Source: Grammothele lineata (Eukaryota > Basidiomycota > Agaricomycetes > Polyporales > Polyporaceae). From it: a stretch of DNA of 64,000 nucleotides. The stretch's first letter is position 1. Each line of letters starts with the position of its first letter. The notes beneath the pieces were generated by a model. It did no database searches, was not told where the DNA came from, and saw nothing but the letters and a program-made list of their open reading frames with translations. Position numbers and translations under genes: made by a program. The stretch is from NCBI GenBank assembly GCA_002150815.3, contig NDFF03000317.1, positions 310,001 to 374,000 of the forward strand. Direction: 5' to 3'. Positions 44,151 to 57,016 of this stretch are shown here, in pieces.

Positions 44151-44194
44151 GGTCTCGTACCCATCCGTGTGAGGAATAGGATGGGTACGAGACC
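44151..44194. repeat. Perfect 16-bp inverted repeat with 12-nt loop
   Basis: Left arm GGTCTCGTACCCATCC (44151-44166) and right arm GGATGGGTACGAGACC (44179-44194) are exact reverse complements. The loop is GTGTGAGGAATA. Flanks do not extend the match. No T-tract follows, so it is not an obvious terminator. Confidence 0.8.
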
Positions 44195-44452
44195 ATCCTC
44201 AAGGCCCTCCGGCAGGCTCCGGCGTCCGGCTCCACCCGAGCCTCGGTAAGCCCGGGCCGACCCCACTACACACGTGACTGGCACGCACCTCGTGTTACGC
44301 GCCCGCCGCCATGAGACCGGGCGCCTTTAGCGAGTGCTGCTTATCTCTCGGTTCACTGGCAACGACCATGTTGGGCTGGTTTTCCTCTCCATCCCGGCCT
44401 CGCCTAATCCTGCATGGCTTCTCCTAGCATCTTTTTACATACGGCGGGGCGT

Positions 44453-44473
44453 GGTGACCGGTGACCGGTGACC
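44453..44473. repeat. Three tandem GGTGACC heptamers
   Basis: Exact 7-bp unit repeated three times in a non-coding spacer. Confidence 0.6.
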
Positions 44474-45760
44474 GCTCTGGCACACAATTCGTAAACGAAC
44501 TCCCAACGATTGTGCTGTGCTTTGGCAAACTCGACGACTCGTTGTCTAATTGATTGTACCCGGGCCCGTCTGCGGCGATCGAGTTCTCCGCATGGGCAGA
44601 AGCAATGACCCCCGCGGCCTGACGTGCACGTCGAAGCTTGGGTGCCTCCGTCTATCAAGACCCGTTCTCGTGAGCACCGTGATATCTGGTACGAGGGGAT
44701 ATTTTGGAACGCTGACGGACGGTATGTGATGCCAACTGATTGTCTCTTCAGCGAGTTGCACACGTCTTCTGAGCTCTGGGCGTCCCCTTCCCCATACAGA
44801 TTACGATATGCTCGTGACCCAAGGAAGGGATGTCTGGTCGATTCGCCAAGAGCCCGCAACACCGCTCTCAGATCGCGCCGATGTCGTCAATTATGTTCAA
44901 CGCGATACGCTCAATGCCCATGGGTGTGAGCGTTGATGTGTGCCTCGGACTCCGCTTCTATTTACACTAGCCGTATCTTGACGACATCCATGATGTCGCC
45001 TTGTGGGCTCGTCTCTCCGTGTAAATATACTAATTTCTCCATATAGTTGCGGTAAAGCTGACGACTGCCCACGCTGCCACAGGATTGTGGCTTGTGCATC
45101 CCACGTGAAGATGCCTAGGCACGATCTACCAGACCATATCTTAAGGTGTGGCGCTGACACTTCGCCTCAACCTTCAGACAACCGAAGTGTTGCAGGAAAC
45201 ACGGGACAGAACAGATTATGCATTCTTGACATCCACTCTTCATTCGAACAGCGGCTGTTTGCGACACTATGTATTCAGCTTCTTACTGCGGAGGAGAGTC
45301 CTTCTACGTGGTAACAGTTGGGGAAGCGTAAAGTGTTTTGCAGTTGGGCCAAACTTGTTATCTAGATCCGCCGGCGATTCTAGATCTTCGGACGAACTCT
45401 TCGATTCGAGCCATGCGGGGAGATAGAGATTCGCTAGCTTCGCGCCATCCGCCACTATCCTGGCAGGTCTCCTCAAGGGTCCGTGGGTAATTCCCTCTCT
45501 CTCTCTTCGCCGCTCATGCTCCGTGCTGCCGCAATACTGATAAGATGTTGCGTCGCCTCAGGTGCTCTCTCCCGCTCATGCTGTGGCCATATGGCTGGAT
45601 GCTATCCATGGACAATCAGGACGTCCGTGAGAGCGTCTCGATGTGCCTGCCTTGGCCTCCGGAGGGAGTACATATGCCATGAGTTTATCATGGCGCGTGC
45701 CCTCGTCCCGACACCGCCAGGTACTCGACCTCCGCTGAGCCCCCCGCCAGCTCCACCCCC

Positions 45761-48700
45761 ATGCCCTCTACCGCCCCGCTCGAGGAGCTCCCCGCCGTAG
45801 GGCACAGCCCTGGCTCGCCTGCCGAGTCCATCGACGAGAAGGCAGACGTCAAGGTTGCGCTCGAAAAGCAAGCCAGCTCGGAGTCCATCGATACCGATAG
45901 CAAGGTCGAGGGCGGCAAGGATTACTACGACGGCGATGAGAAGGTAGTTCTCGTCAACGGGGAGCCGGTCATCACGACCGGGCGCGACGTCTCGCGCTTC
46001 CTCATCGACACCCGCGACGACGGAGACCCGGCGATTACGTTCCGCTCGCTCTTCATCGGGACCGTCTTCGCTGGTCTCGGGGCGGCGCTCTGCCAGGTGC
46101 GTGTCCGGCCGCCAGAGCTGAGCTTCGCCTTAGATGGCGCTATCTTTCGCTTGAATCTCGTCGTTGACGCCATCCTCGTTCGTTTCAGATCTACCTGTTC
46201 AAGCCGATCCAAGTGTCGGTCTCCACGGTCTTCCTTCTCATCTTGATCTACACGGTCGGACAGGGATGGGCACTCTACTTCCCCAAGGGGTCGTGGGTCG
46301 AGGGTACGCGGTTCGCTGGCTTGGCTCCGATTTTGAACTTCGTCAACCCTGGCCCCTTCCGGATCAAAGAGGTGAGTTTCCGCTGGCGTATGTGCGACAA
46401 TGGCGCTAATCGTGTTCGAAGCACGTCATTGCGTCGCTTGTGGCATCCACCGCGGCTGGCGGTAGTACCGCAGTCCAGAACTTTGCTGTTCAACGTGTGA
46501 GTGGTTTTTCGTCATCTCTGCGCTTAGGAACCATCTGAGACGTGCTTTAGCTATACTACGATACCAATGTCCAAGCTACGACTGCGATTCTGGCCACGTT
46601 CTCCACCGCTTGCTTCGGGTTTGTAAATCACTATCTATACGTTCCTGAATAAGCTCAACATAGTTGTTTGTTTGACAGATACGGCCTCGTTGGTATCCTC
46701 CGCCCGCTCAGCGTGTACCCAAGTGAGATGGTGTATTGGGGTGTGAGTCGTCTGTCCCCCGTTCGTTGCAAGGACTCCGCTTATTTTCTTATCCACAGAA
46801 TCTTCCTACCGTCTCGATATTCCAGAGTAAGTACACCCCAAATATCTAGTAACCGGAAGACTGAATGTTCCCCATAGGCCTGCACTACAACTCCTCAGCG
46901 AATGCGAAGCGTCTCAAGCTCTTCTGGTCTGCGTTCGCAGGCATGTTCGTCTGGGAGATTTTCCCGGCGTACATCTTCCCGCTCCTGAACGGCATCAACA
47001 TCTTCTGCCTCTCCACTCAGCACGTTCCCAGTGCCGCACAAGACGTTATCACCAATCTCTTCGGTGGCTCAGATGGTAATGAGGGACTCGGGTTCCTCAG
47101 CCTTTCGTTTGACTGGCAGTACATTGGATCTTTGTGAGTGACATGCTCTCCGTATGACCCACTCGTACTCATTTGTCGTGCCAGCTACATGAGCTTGCCT
47201 CTCATTCAACAAGGTCGGTCTTGTAGTATGACATGAAATCATACTCGTCTAATCTCATTATTACAGCCAACTCCTGGATCGGCTACGTCTTCTGCTACGT
47301 CATCATCATGGCCATCTATTACACCAACGCCTGGAATGTATGTAATCTCTCCGCGTTCCCGATTTCCCTTCATTTTCCACGACACAATGGCTGACCATGC
47401 TTTTTTAGTCCAAGGCATTCCCAATGCTTTCGACGTCGCTCTTCGCGCAGAACGGCACTATTTATCCTCAGAGGGCCGTCTTCGGCCCCACCTTCACGCT
47501 CAACCAGACTGCGCTTGAAGAGGTCGGGCTCCCTGCGCTCACCGGTGCGTCCTCGTTATGTTTCAAACCTTCGGCATTTGCCGTATGTACACAAGATCGA
47601 TCACTCACTCTAACTGCGCATGTGCCTGCAGGCTCCAACGCGTACGCGAACTTGACCGCGAACCTCGCGGTGCGTATACGAAGCGCCTACCCACTCTGAT
47701 TCCGAAGACGCTGACACGTGTCTGCTGCGCTCGTAGATTGGAGGCTTGATCGCGCACTGCATTTTCTTCTGGGGCCCATATGTTTGGGAGTCGCTCAAGC
47801 AGGCGAAGGAGAAGACGCAGCCGGACCCGCACTGGCAGGTAAGCTGACTCGGACTGAGTGCGCCATTGGCAACAGTGTGCTGAGGGTAGCGATGCAGATC
47901 GTTCAAAAGAACTACGACGAAGTGCCGTGGTACTGGTATGGAGGCCTTTTGATCCTCTCCTTCCTTGCTGGTACTTGGAGGTTTTATGGTGCTAGGTTGA
48001 GGTGTAGACTGACATGATTGTTCGCACTGGCAGGTTTGATCGTCGTTCTCAAGGGTCAAACTACTCTTCCGTGGTGGTCGTACATCGTCGCGCTGCTCTT
48101 GGGTGGTATGTTCTATTTTACATTCCATCTCGTTGTCGCCCCTCTCACCACGTCTCACAGGTTTCGTTGCCCCTTTCTCGACGCTGCTTTTCGCCAGGAT
48201 GGGCAATGGTATTGCGACGAACCAACTGATGAAGATGGTAGCGGGTGCGATCAACCCCGGAAAGCCCGTAGCGAACCTCTACGTGCGTCGCTCTCGTTTT
48301 CAGCTTTCGCTCGTTGTTGATAGATCATGTCGATGCGGCAGTTCTCGATGTGGAGTCATGACGTTGTATCGACGTCCATTAACTTGGCCGGGGATCTCAA
48401 GATGGGCCAATACCTCAAGATTCCGCCGCGTGCTATGTTCCTCACGCAAGTATGGGGCACGATTCTTGGTGCAATCGTCAACTATGGTGAGGCATTCATA
48501 GCGACTATCGATGTTCAGAACTATGTTGACTAGGGATCTAGTTGTGATGATCTCCATCGTGGATGCGCAGCGTGAGATCCTCCTCTCACCCACTGGTACG
48601 AATGTGTGGAGGTATGTATGCGACTCCTTCCCAGCCTTGGATAGTTCTAACAGAGCTTGACATTCTTCAGTGGTCAATATCCTCAAAGCTTGAACAGCGC

Positions 48701-49228
48701 CGCTGTGACCTGGTCCCTGGCGAAGCAACTCTACGGCCCCCACGGTCCGTATATCTGGGTTCCACTTGCGCTGGTGTTCGGGATGGTCCCCACCATCATC
48801 CAATATTTCGTAGCCAAGGTTCGTCACTACCCAGCCAGCCAGTCCTCGCCAGCCTGCACGCTGACGTCCATCTCTTTACTCTATAGCGCTGGCCATACAT
48901 CGGCCCCGTGCGCACCGACAGCATCATCCTGCCCATCATCTACCAGTACTCCGCCTGGATGTCGGTCGGCGTCAACTCTACCATCACATCCTCAATCATC
49001 GTCGGCATCGTCTCCCAGCTCTGGCTCAGACGGTACCACCCGGGCTGGTTCAAGAAGTACAACTACATCCTCGGCGGCGCGCTTGACGGTGGAGCGCAGG
49101 TGATGATATTTATTCTGTCGTTCGCGGTATTCGGAGCGTCCGGGGTGCCGCGACCGTTCCCGGCTTGGGCAGGAAACCCTGGGCAGGGCAACGTGGATTA
49201 TTGTAACGGGAACGGCGCGCTTGATTAG
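45761..49228 (+). CDS. Oligopeptide transporter, OPT family
   Basis: Proton-coupled plasma-membrane importer of small peptides (or peptide-like metal chelates). 19 exons, all in phase: 45761-46096, 46189-46371, 46422-46496, 46551-46618, 46679-46742, 46799-46826, 46878-47133, 47185-47213, 47267-47337, 47409-47544, 47632-47669, 47737-47838, 47898-47970, 48034-48105, 48161-48282, 48324-48486, 48542-48611, 48671-48818, 48887-49228; 791 residues. An acidic cytosolic N terminus of ~100 residues precedes many hydrophobic helices. OPT landmarks: NPGPFRIKEHVI, LVGILRPLSVYPSEMVYWG, FCLSTQ, DWQYIG, IVQKNYDEVPWYWY and the C-terminal GPVRTDSIILPIIYQYSAWM. Exons as short as 28-29 nt make automatic prediction error-prone. 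One donor (46619, GTTTGT) is weak. Confidence 0.9.
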
Positions 49229-50426
49229 GTCTGGGTTTACTGGGTCACACGGGTTCAAAGTTGGGCTGTTGGCGATCATGACAGAAGAATTACTGAACGA
49301 AATGATTGTAATGCTATAATGCAGTGACGATTCTTGAAACGCCATCAGAAAGTTGAAACTAGCAAGAAATTGTGCGTCGCTGCGTAATGAATGTCCTGGA
49401 AAGGATCTGACGAGATGGACAATCAATCTGAAGTTAAAAGTTTGTCCCAGAGATACAGGCGCGATGACCTGAGAATTAGAACGTCCACATTGATCACAAC
49501 ATCATGCTCATGAGGCGTGAAGAGCGAAATCCACGAGATTACCAATAAATTATATGATAGATACGAGCACAAGACAGATACAATATGGTCGCAATCCAAC
49601 GGTCACCACTACAGACGAACCACGATTTCCGCGCTGACTCCGGAAGTTTCTACGGGTTGGCTGTCGCACTCCCGACATCGCTGCGGCAATTGACGACCGC
49701 CCCTGTCTCTTTTTAGATCGGACTGGCAACCATGGGTCATTTTTTTGCATAAGTTTACTTGTACTTTTGTTTCTTGTAATCAGACAAGTATGGTATATGG
49801 ATCCTCTGGCTAGGTGAGGCGTTCATCGTTCATAATGCCCACCAAGCTGATAGGGTTCGGGCTCTGAGATCGGAGCCGTCACGTACCGTAAGGAGACCGA
49901 GTCGACCGGCGACATCTTTTCACTTAGTTCTGCCAGTGGAACTTGAGATTACATCGCTTTAGGTTTGTATGCGTACTGAGCATATCTCTGAAGGCTAAAA
50001 GATACCATTTGGCTGTCCTCGGAGTAGGGAGTGGGTAGGCCAGGCCCGGGCCCGGGGTAGCCTCACGCGACCTCCAAGTTCGTCATGCGTTACGATACCC
50101 AGTTGACAGATGGTCGACAGCCTCGACTCCTGGAACAGCGCTTTCGGCGATCTGTCTAGGTTTTCGATTCTCAGCAGTAACGTAACAAATGCTGTCTCCG
50201 ACGCAGCGCGGATCCCTACGTTTGATGTCCGCTGATTTCAAAAAGGGACCTTCGTTCTCCATTCAATTATGGCGCCACTATATAATGCACAACATTCAAT
50301 CTAACAGTAGCTAGTGAATACACATCTCCGTGTAGGCGTCAGGCTCATCTGTGCGTGCACACGAAATGTCAGCACCAGATATCGCACCACACACCGAAGT
50401 CGCGAGAGGGACGCGTACATTTCAAC
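49229..50426. other. Intergenic, convergent 3' ends
   Basis: About 1.2 kb. Only short frames. Contains the palindromic GGCCCGGGCC at 50043-50052. No gene supported. Confidence 0.45.
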
Positions 50427-50775
50427 CTACGCGTGGAAGTCGCGAACGTGCGCGCGCTTGTCGGGAACCGACGTCACGATGGACATATATTCTGTCTCCG
50501 TCTCCGTCTGGGTGAAGGTGATGGGGAAGGTGGTCGTCCACGCGTAGGGCGGGGTATCCGTTAGGATCTCCTCGACGCGCGTAGCGGTGTAGGTGTTAGT
50601 CACGACGATGGTCGCGGTGGGGATCCACTCGGTGCTGAGTTTCTGAGAAGCCAACAGGGTAAGTTCGATGGTGCGCGATAGAACGACGTGGACTCACGTC
50701 CTGTTCTGCCGCGGTGACACCGAGCACAGCGGAGAGTGCAACGGAAGCAAGGGCGAGGGTTGTCGAAAACTGCAT
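50427..50775 (-). CDS. Small secreted Thr-rich protein
   Basis: Exons 50775-50698 and 50642-50427, phase-0 junction, intron 55 nt; 97 residues. Exon 1 is the signal peptide MQFSTTLALASVALSAVLGV. The mature part is Thr-rich and cysteine-free, with many T-T-T and TxT motifs (TATIVVTNTYTATR, WTTTFPITFTQTETETEY), suitable for O-mannosylation. No GPI-type hydrophobic tail. A TATAAAA box (50893-50899, minus strand) sits about 118 bp upstream of the start, supporting a real gene. Family not recognised; small wall-associated or effector-like secreted protein is the best description. Confidence 0.7.
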
Positions 50776-52583
50776 GGTAGGAGATAAGACGGCGGTGCTA
50801 GTTAAGAACTAGGGAATGGAGAGAGGCAGCTGGAGCTGAGTAGACGAGCTGAGTGGAGCCTGAACTGCCCCTATACCGCCCTCTCCCCTCCCTTTTATAC
50901 GTATGAAAGCCCTCGGTCGCTCATCATACGACGCCCGCAACGCGCTCATCTGCCGCTGGGAGCCATTTTTGCGACGGCACCGACTGCCATTCAGTGCTGA
51001 CGTTTTGCACCATAGCCTCATGCGTCCTCGGGCCAGGCACGCGTGCGTCACCGCTTGAGCATAGGCGATCGGCGATCGGATTTGCGTCGTTGTGGGCGTC
51101 ACTGAGGTATCTGAATTGTCCGGTACGAACGGTGTCAATCACTGATGCTTTCGACGCCCAGGCGCCGGCGTCGTTTGATACCCTTGGAGCTGCGTCGAGC
51201 GCATGTGGTTGGCGAGCTATTACCGGAGCATTAGCATGCGTGCGACACAGGACTGAATGCGCCCACCGTCAGATGGCACCGTCCGGTCGCGGATCGCCCA
51301 GCCCCCTCTTCCGTAATTTACGCCTCTTCGATGTGTATTTGGGGGCCTAGCTCTCTCGTATGTCACGAGCGGCCTTCATTCCACCAGCCCATTGCGTGAG
51401 TGGGTTGTTATGTTGCGTTATCGCGCCCTAGGCGGTGCGTAATGAGCTTGAACAGTTCTTCCCTCCCGACGAGGTGTCCGTGCATCGAAAAAAAACTGGA
51501 CAGAATGGCGGGAAATCGCCTCCTCATATAACATAGGCAGATACGAGACGATTCCAAATCGATCGTTACACATTACGTCCAAGGAGTGCTCGTTTGTACC
51601 TTGACTAGGATCTGTACCCTGAGCCTATGCGTCACTGGGTAAACGCTAATGGGAGGCACGTACGAGGGTGAGGTACGTGTGAGAACATAGTGCCCACGAA
51701 AGCTAGATGCTCACCTTCGCTGTCAGCCTTGGAGCTGACTTTGAACAAGCAACGCTGAGCGCGAGAGTATTCTACAAGGCATTTGAAGGGGAAATGTCAG
51801 GGAAAGCCACAAAGCACAGTTCGTCTTTCGTTTCTTGTTTGGTATGACCGTCAGAATACTAGCCCACAGTTGGTAGAGAGACATGAGATACGACTCAGAA
51901 GAGAAGGATATCGTCGGACCTCACTGTCCGACATCATCCACGTCTGCGGGCGTCTCCGAGGTGAACGTAGCCAGCCAATCAGGATCCGCGCCTTGGAAAT
52001 ACACGCGTCAGTCCTTCCGAGTCATCAGACGCCGAAAACCTCTTTCCTTTTCGTCCTCTTCTGTTGAATTTGACTACATTCTCATCAACCACCCCGACGC
52101 AGACTTCAACCGAGAAGTATACCGGAGCCTAGGAAATTCATCAACTGCTGTGGGTGTGACTAGAAACGTTAGAGGATCATCGCTGCTATATACACAGATA
52201 CTTATCTGCGTGCCGCAAGGTGCCGCGTGAGCGGTTCATCATTCGGTTCGATTCTCCACGTGGTATATCAATGTGGTGGCATTTCGTTGCGCAGACTTGG
52301 TTGAACCTTTTCATCTGAGCTTCCTAACCTCAAGTGTCAAGAGATTGCGGCCGCTAACACGGGCAATCAACGTTTTATAACCTCCGAGTCAAGCGTCCAT
52401 CACTCAACGTCAAGGTGACCGAGATCGCAGCTGTTCGTCCTCATAGTTGGTTGAACGGCCGCCGGAGACTCAGATGACTCGGACCCGACGCCACCGGGAT
52501 AGGCCTTCAACAATCGTTGATATATGGGTTCACCAGCGACGTCATGTGCATATCGCACGCCGTTCAGCTCTTCCATCGCCTAC
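50776..52583. other. Gene-poor spacer (divergent promoters)
   Basis: About 1.8 kb. Short chance frames only. Holds the TATA box of the small secreted gene; no other element recognised. Confidence 0.5.
50893..50899 (-). promoter_or_regulatory. TATA box of the small Thr-rich secreted gene
   Basis: The minus strand reads TATAAAA about 118 bp upstream of the ATG at 50775. Confidence 0.55.
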
Positions 52584-55500
52584 ATGACTTCCCTAGAGCA
52601 AGATTACCGCCTTCCGAAAGATGTTACTCCCATCCACTATGACATCAAAGTTTGGACAGACCTTGTCGACCTGAAGTTCGACGGCGTCGTAGAAGTACAG
52701 TAGGGTTTTGTCCTTCATTGTGTATGATCAGTAGACTACTACTAACTTGGCTGCGTTCCTTGCTTAGGCTGCAGATCAACAAGGAGACGTCTACGATTGT
52801 ATTGAACACACTTGGGCTGACGTTAGGCGAAGCGACGCTCGTTAGCAGTCACGACGACGTCGTTCAGCGTGCGACTTCGGAACAATGGGAGCCAACCCAG
52901 CAACGCACCACGTTCGCCTTCCCGAAAGCCGTGCCGGCGGGCTCACAAGCCCGTCTCACAGTTACTTACTCCGCCGATCTCGTTCGCGGGCAGATGGTGG
53001 GATACTTTGCCAGCATGAGCACCAGTGGCGAAGTGTATGCCATCACGCAGTTCCAAGTGTGCCTTTTCCTTCTTACATACAGTATCTTTCGTTGAACTAT
53101 GACGGATAGCCTACCGACGCGAGACGCGCGTTTCCGTGCTGGGATGAGCCTGCGCTTAAGGCGACATTTGCTGTCACGCTCGTCTCTAGGAAGAACACGG
53201 TCAACCTCAACAACATGCCCATCGCCTCCGAACACGTCTGCACTCCCAACATAGGTGAAGCCGGAACGTGGCTTTCGACGAGGATCGCGTCACTCTCTAA
53301 ACTCGAGGAGTGGAAGATCACCCAGTTCGAGACAACGCCGAAGGTGGGCGTGCTATGACTCAGGCTCCTCATCCGATCGTGCGCTGAGGATGGTGTTTGC
53401 GTTAGATGTCTTCGTATCTCGTCGCATACGCGAATGGTCCTTTCCAATTCCTGGAAAGCTCTTACCAAAGTCCGCTCAGCGGAACAATTCGCCCTCTACG
53501 CGTCTACGGTGCGTTGATTACTCTCGGTGCAACATACATGTGTGCTTACCAGAGCTCATCATGCATGCAGCCACACAAGACTGTCTGTCGCAGGGGCAAT
53601 ATGCACTGGATTACATGGTCGAGATCATGCCTATCTACGACGAAATGTTCAAGGTAGAATACCCTCTGCCTAAGCTGGACCTCCTTGTGGTGAGTGAGGT
53701 GGACTCTGTAGCGATGAGGCTCGTCTCACGTGCAATGTCATCAGGCGAACGAATTCTTCGGTGAGAATCCCCGAACGCGAAAGTGTCCACCATATGCGTT
53801 CTGATGTCGTCTTCGGATTCTGTCATGGCCGAAAAGGCGGGATGGAAAATTGGGTCCGCTTCCGCTTTCACCTGACGTTTGGGGAGAAGTGCTGACGTCC
53901 TGACAGGGACTCATCATTTGTCGTGCCCAAACCGTTCTCTACGACCCCGCAACTAAGGATATCAAGCAGCAGGAAATCACGTGCGGACTTGTCGCCCATG
54001 AATGCGCTCATCTATGGTTCGGAGATATCACGACAATGGAGTGGTGGGACAATCTGTATCTCAATGAAGGTAAGGTCGCGCAAATCACCTGTTTGACGGA
54101 ATTTAATAGTACCTGCATCTAGGTTTCGCAACAATCGTACGCCCACGCATGTGCTCTCATTTGCTCTTCGTGGGATCTGACGTAGATCGTGTTTAAGATT
54201 GGCGCTACAACTATCATCGGTAAGCCACCTCTCCTCACGCTCCGCGCGATCAGAAGCGGCATCTGATACGGTGTACAGAGAAGTAAGTTCACGATGTGTA
54301 CGGTCTGGTGTTTCAGCTGATCGTCTCCAAGAACACGTCCCGAGTGGCAGGCAGAGGCGGCGTTCGTCAGCTCAACGTATTACAACTCGCGCGCCGTAGA
54401 TGCAAAACACTCCTCGCACCCGGTCGAGGTCGATTGTCCTGATGCGAACAAAGTGAAGCAGGTGAGTTGCTTCTACATAGAGAATGGCTGCGTATCCCAA
54501 GCTCAATACGCCCCAGATTTTTGATGGCCTTTCTTACGGGAAGGGGGCGTCAGGTGAGCGAATTCCCTTGTTTGTCAAAGATCGGAAAGCTCATACCACG
54601 TGTCGGCCCGGGCGTAGTGCTGAGAATGTTGGCGAGCTATGTCGGTCAGAACCGATTCATGGAAGGCGTTTCGATCTATCTCAAGAAATACGCGTATTCC
54701 AACACCGTTACGAGGGATTTGTGGGAATGCATCCAGCAAGCCACAGGTTCGTCCGGCTGATCTCTCTGCGCCCATCGCCTTGTAACCTGGGCTATTCATA
54801 TTTATAGATCTAGATATCCCGAGCGTCATGACCAATTGGGTGAAGGAGGTATTCTCCCCATCCTCTCTGGCTTTAACGTTTGGTCACGAGTAACGCTTGA
54901 TTGATAGGTCGGGTACCCGGTCATTACGGTCGTCGAGACAGAAGGCGGGATTCAGATCCGCCAAGATCGTTTCCTCGAGACAGGCCCCGCATCTTCTGAG
55001 GATAATCAGACGATCTGGCGAGTGAACTTGTTATTCCATGTCTATCAGTGTAGGTTTACTGAGACTGTGAACAGGACGGTCCCAATCAGCGTCGTTACAG
55101 TTGACGAAGGTGGTAAACGCGTCGTACGGAAAGAGCTTCTGGCAGAACGCGAGAAGTTCATCTCACTGGATACGAGCAAGCCGTTCAAGCTTAACGCCGA
55201 CACTTCCGGATTCTGTAAATGAACTTCCATTACTGTCTTCAGAGTCCGCATTCTGACCAGTACTGCTCAGATGCTGTACAGTACGACCTCAATCGCCTGG
55301 CCACGCTCGCGAAGCAAGCCACTTCTTCCGACTCGCCCTTTTCCCTCACGGACAAAATTGGGCTTGTTCGCGATGCGTTCATGCTCTCTGAAGCGGGCTA
55401 TGCGTCCGTGCGTGGCGCACTCGATGCGATGGATGCGCTAAGTATTGACGAGCAGTGTACGTAATCGAGCAACATGATTCTGCGGAGTGCGCGGGTTTTG

Positions 55501-56623
55501 CTCACATATCGTATGCATTAGATCATATATTGAACTCAATTGCGACAGTTTTAAGTAGCCTTGTGTCGGTGTGGTATGAGTATCCTCGAGTCGTTGAGCT
55601 GTTAGACGGCTTCCGGCGGGTGCGTAACACCTTTGATTTTGACTCCTCGCATCTTCTAATTTCTTCCATCGCAGGAAATCTTTGCTCCACTTGTCAAACG
55701 GCTTGGGCTCGAACATTTACCCTCCGACACCGTCAACGACACGTTGATACGTATCAAGGCGGTCGAACAGGCGGCGGAGGCAGGAGATTCCTGGTCAGTC
55801 TAACTCCGGCGAGACAGTAAAGCATAGTCTGACAGTGACGATATATAGGACTGTTCAAGAGCTCATGAGCCGTTTCACACATTTTGTGGAGACAGGGGAT
55901 GACTCGAATATCCCCGGCGATCTAACGCGCATCACGTTCAAAATTGTACGTCCCCTGTTTGCCCTACACTCCCCTCCTCAGGCGACATCTGACGGTCCCT
56001 CTTTGCACAGGGTGTGCGAGAAGGTCCCGAGTCGAACTGGCGTTTTGTCCGAGACCTTGCGCTCAACCCGCCACGGAACGCCGAACAAGGCATCGCCGCG
56101 CTCCTTGCGTTGGGCGCCACGCGCGAGCGTACACTCGTGGACAAGACGTTAGAGTTCATGCTGCATACTGCGCGCCCGCAAGAGGCGATCCAGTGTGCCA
56201 AAGGTCTCGAGGCAAACTCACAAGCAAGGAAGGAGCTCGCCGAATACGCTAAGCAATGGATGGCGCTCATTGAGGAGCGCTACGGAAGCACGTTCGATAT
56301 GATAGGGTGGATCTCGGTGCGTGGCCGTCTCGCTGCAGCCTATTCTCGTTTCTGATGTGGATTATCTATCGTTCGCAGACTTTGTTCGGAAGTCTGGCGT
56401 CAGAGGAAGACTATGAGTCGACAAAGGCTTTCTTTGACAAGAGGGACACCGCGCAATACGACTTGGCTCTTCAGCAGACGCTGGACGATATCCGCAAGAG
56501 GGCAGCATGGATTAAGGCGCGTCATTGTATACATTTTACGCTAAGATCTAGCTCACCTGTACACAGCGTTCTACGAATGAACTTGTACAATGGCTCGAGC
56601 AACGGCCCAAGAGAGAGATGTGA
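52584..56623 (+). CDS. M1-family zinc aminopeptidase (puromycin-sensitive/Aap1-like)
   Basis: Cytosolic metallo-aminopeptidase; about 908 residues from about 23 exons. Main exons: 52584-52699, 52768-53056, 53110-53343, 53406-53508, 53571-53689, 53745-53760, 53837-53853, 53907-54069, 54123-54136, 54186-54219, 54279-54282, 54332-54461, 54517-54553, 54618-54746, 54808-54848, 54908-55214, 55271-55456, 55549-55619, 55675-55793, 55849-55945, 56011-56316, 56379-56516, 56567-56623. Landmarks: LPKDVTPIHYDIKVW, PTDARRAFPCWDEPALKATF, exopeptidase motif GGMENWG, zinc site HECAHLWFGDITTMEWWDNL then LYLNEGFAT, and an ERAP1-like C-terminal helical region. Oddities: GGMEN instead of GAMEN, exons of 16 and 17 nt around it, and a 4-nt microexon needed to keep frame near 54280. 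The last intron appears GC-AG. Splicing at 54120-54340 and 55021-55073 is uncertain; mild decay cannot be excluded. Confidence 0.8.
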
Positions 56624-57016
56624 TGTTGGAAATGGCCCGTCAGTACACCTTGACAGTACAATTACTGTATCGTGTGGAAAGCGGACGAACATAGTACAAT
56701 CGGTTTGGGCGGACAGTGCAGAATCATACAAGTAGTCCACGGGTAACAGGATTTCTCCGGGAAGATGAAGACAAAAGCTGTAGGCGACAGAACTTCGAGG
56801 AACGACTGGGATACGGGTGTAGTAGAGGGATATCGAGGATACAACAGAAACCGTAGCGGGATACCCAAAAGGACACGAGAGTATTTACAGAAGACACGGA
56901 TTGATCACTTTTCCGTGAACGTGAGGACATACAAAAGCGTATAGGTACTCGACTCCGACAACGCAACAGATGCAATAGTCGAAGGTGGCAACGTGCATGC
57001 CACAGCAGCGCCGCCA
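56624..57016. other. Intergenic, convergent 3' ends
   Basis: About 390 bp; nothing recognised. Confidence 0.5.

Larger units (their letters stand above)
43527..45760. other. Gene-poor spacer with hairpin and short repeats
   Basis: About 2.2 kb between divergent genes. A 188-residue + frame (43606-44172) starts with a non-ATG codon and has no recognisable domain. It contains the perfect inverted repeat at 44151-44194 and three tandem GGTGACC heptamers at 44453-44473. No gene supported. Confidence 0.5.

Noticed and set aside
43606..44172. 188-residue + strand frame in the spacer upstream of the OPT gene
   Set aside because: It begins with a non-ATG codon, shows no recognisable domain and ends inside the inverted repeat.
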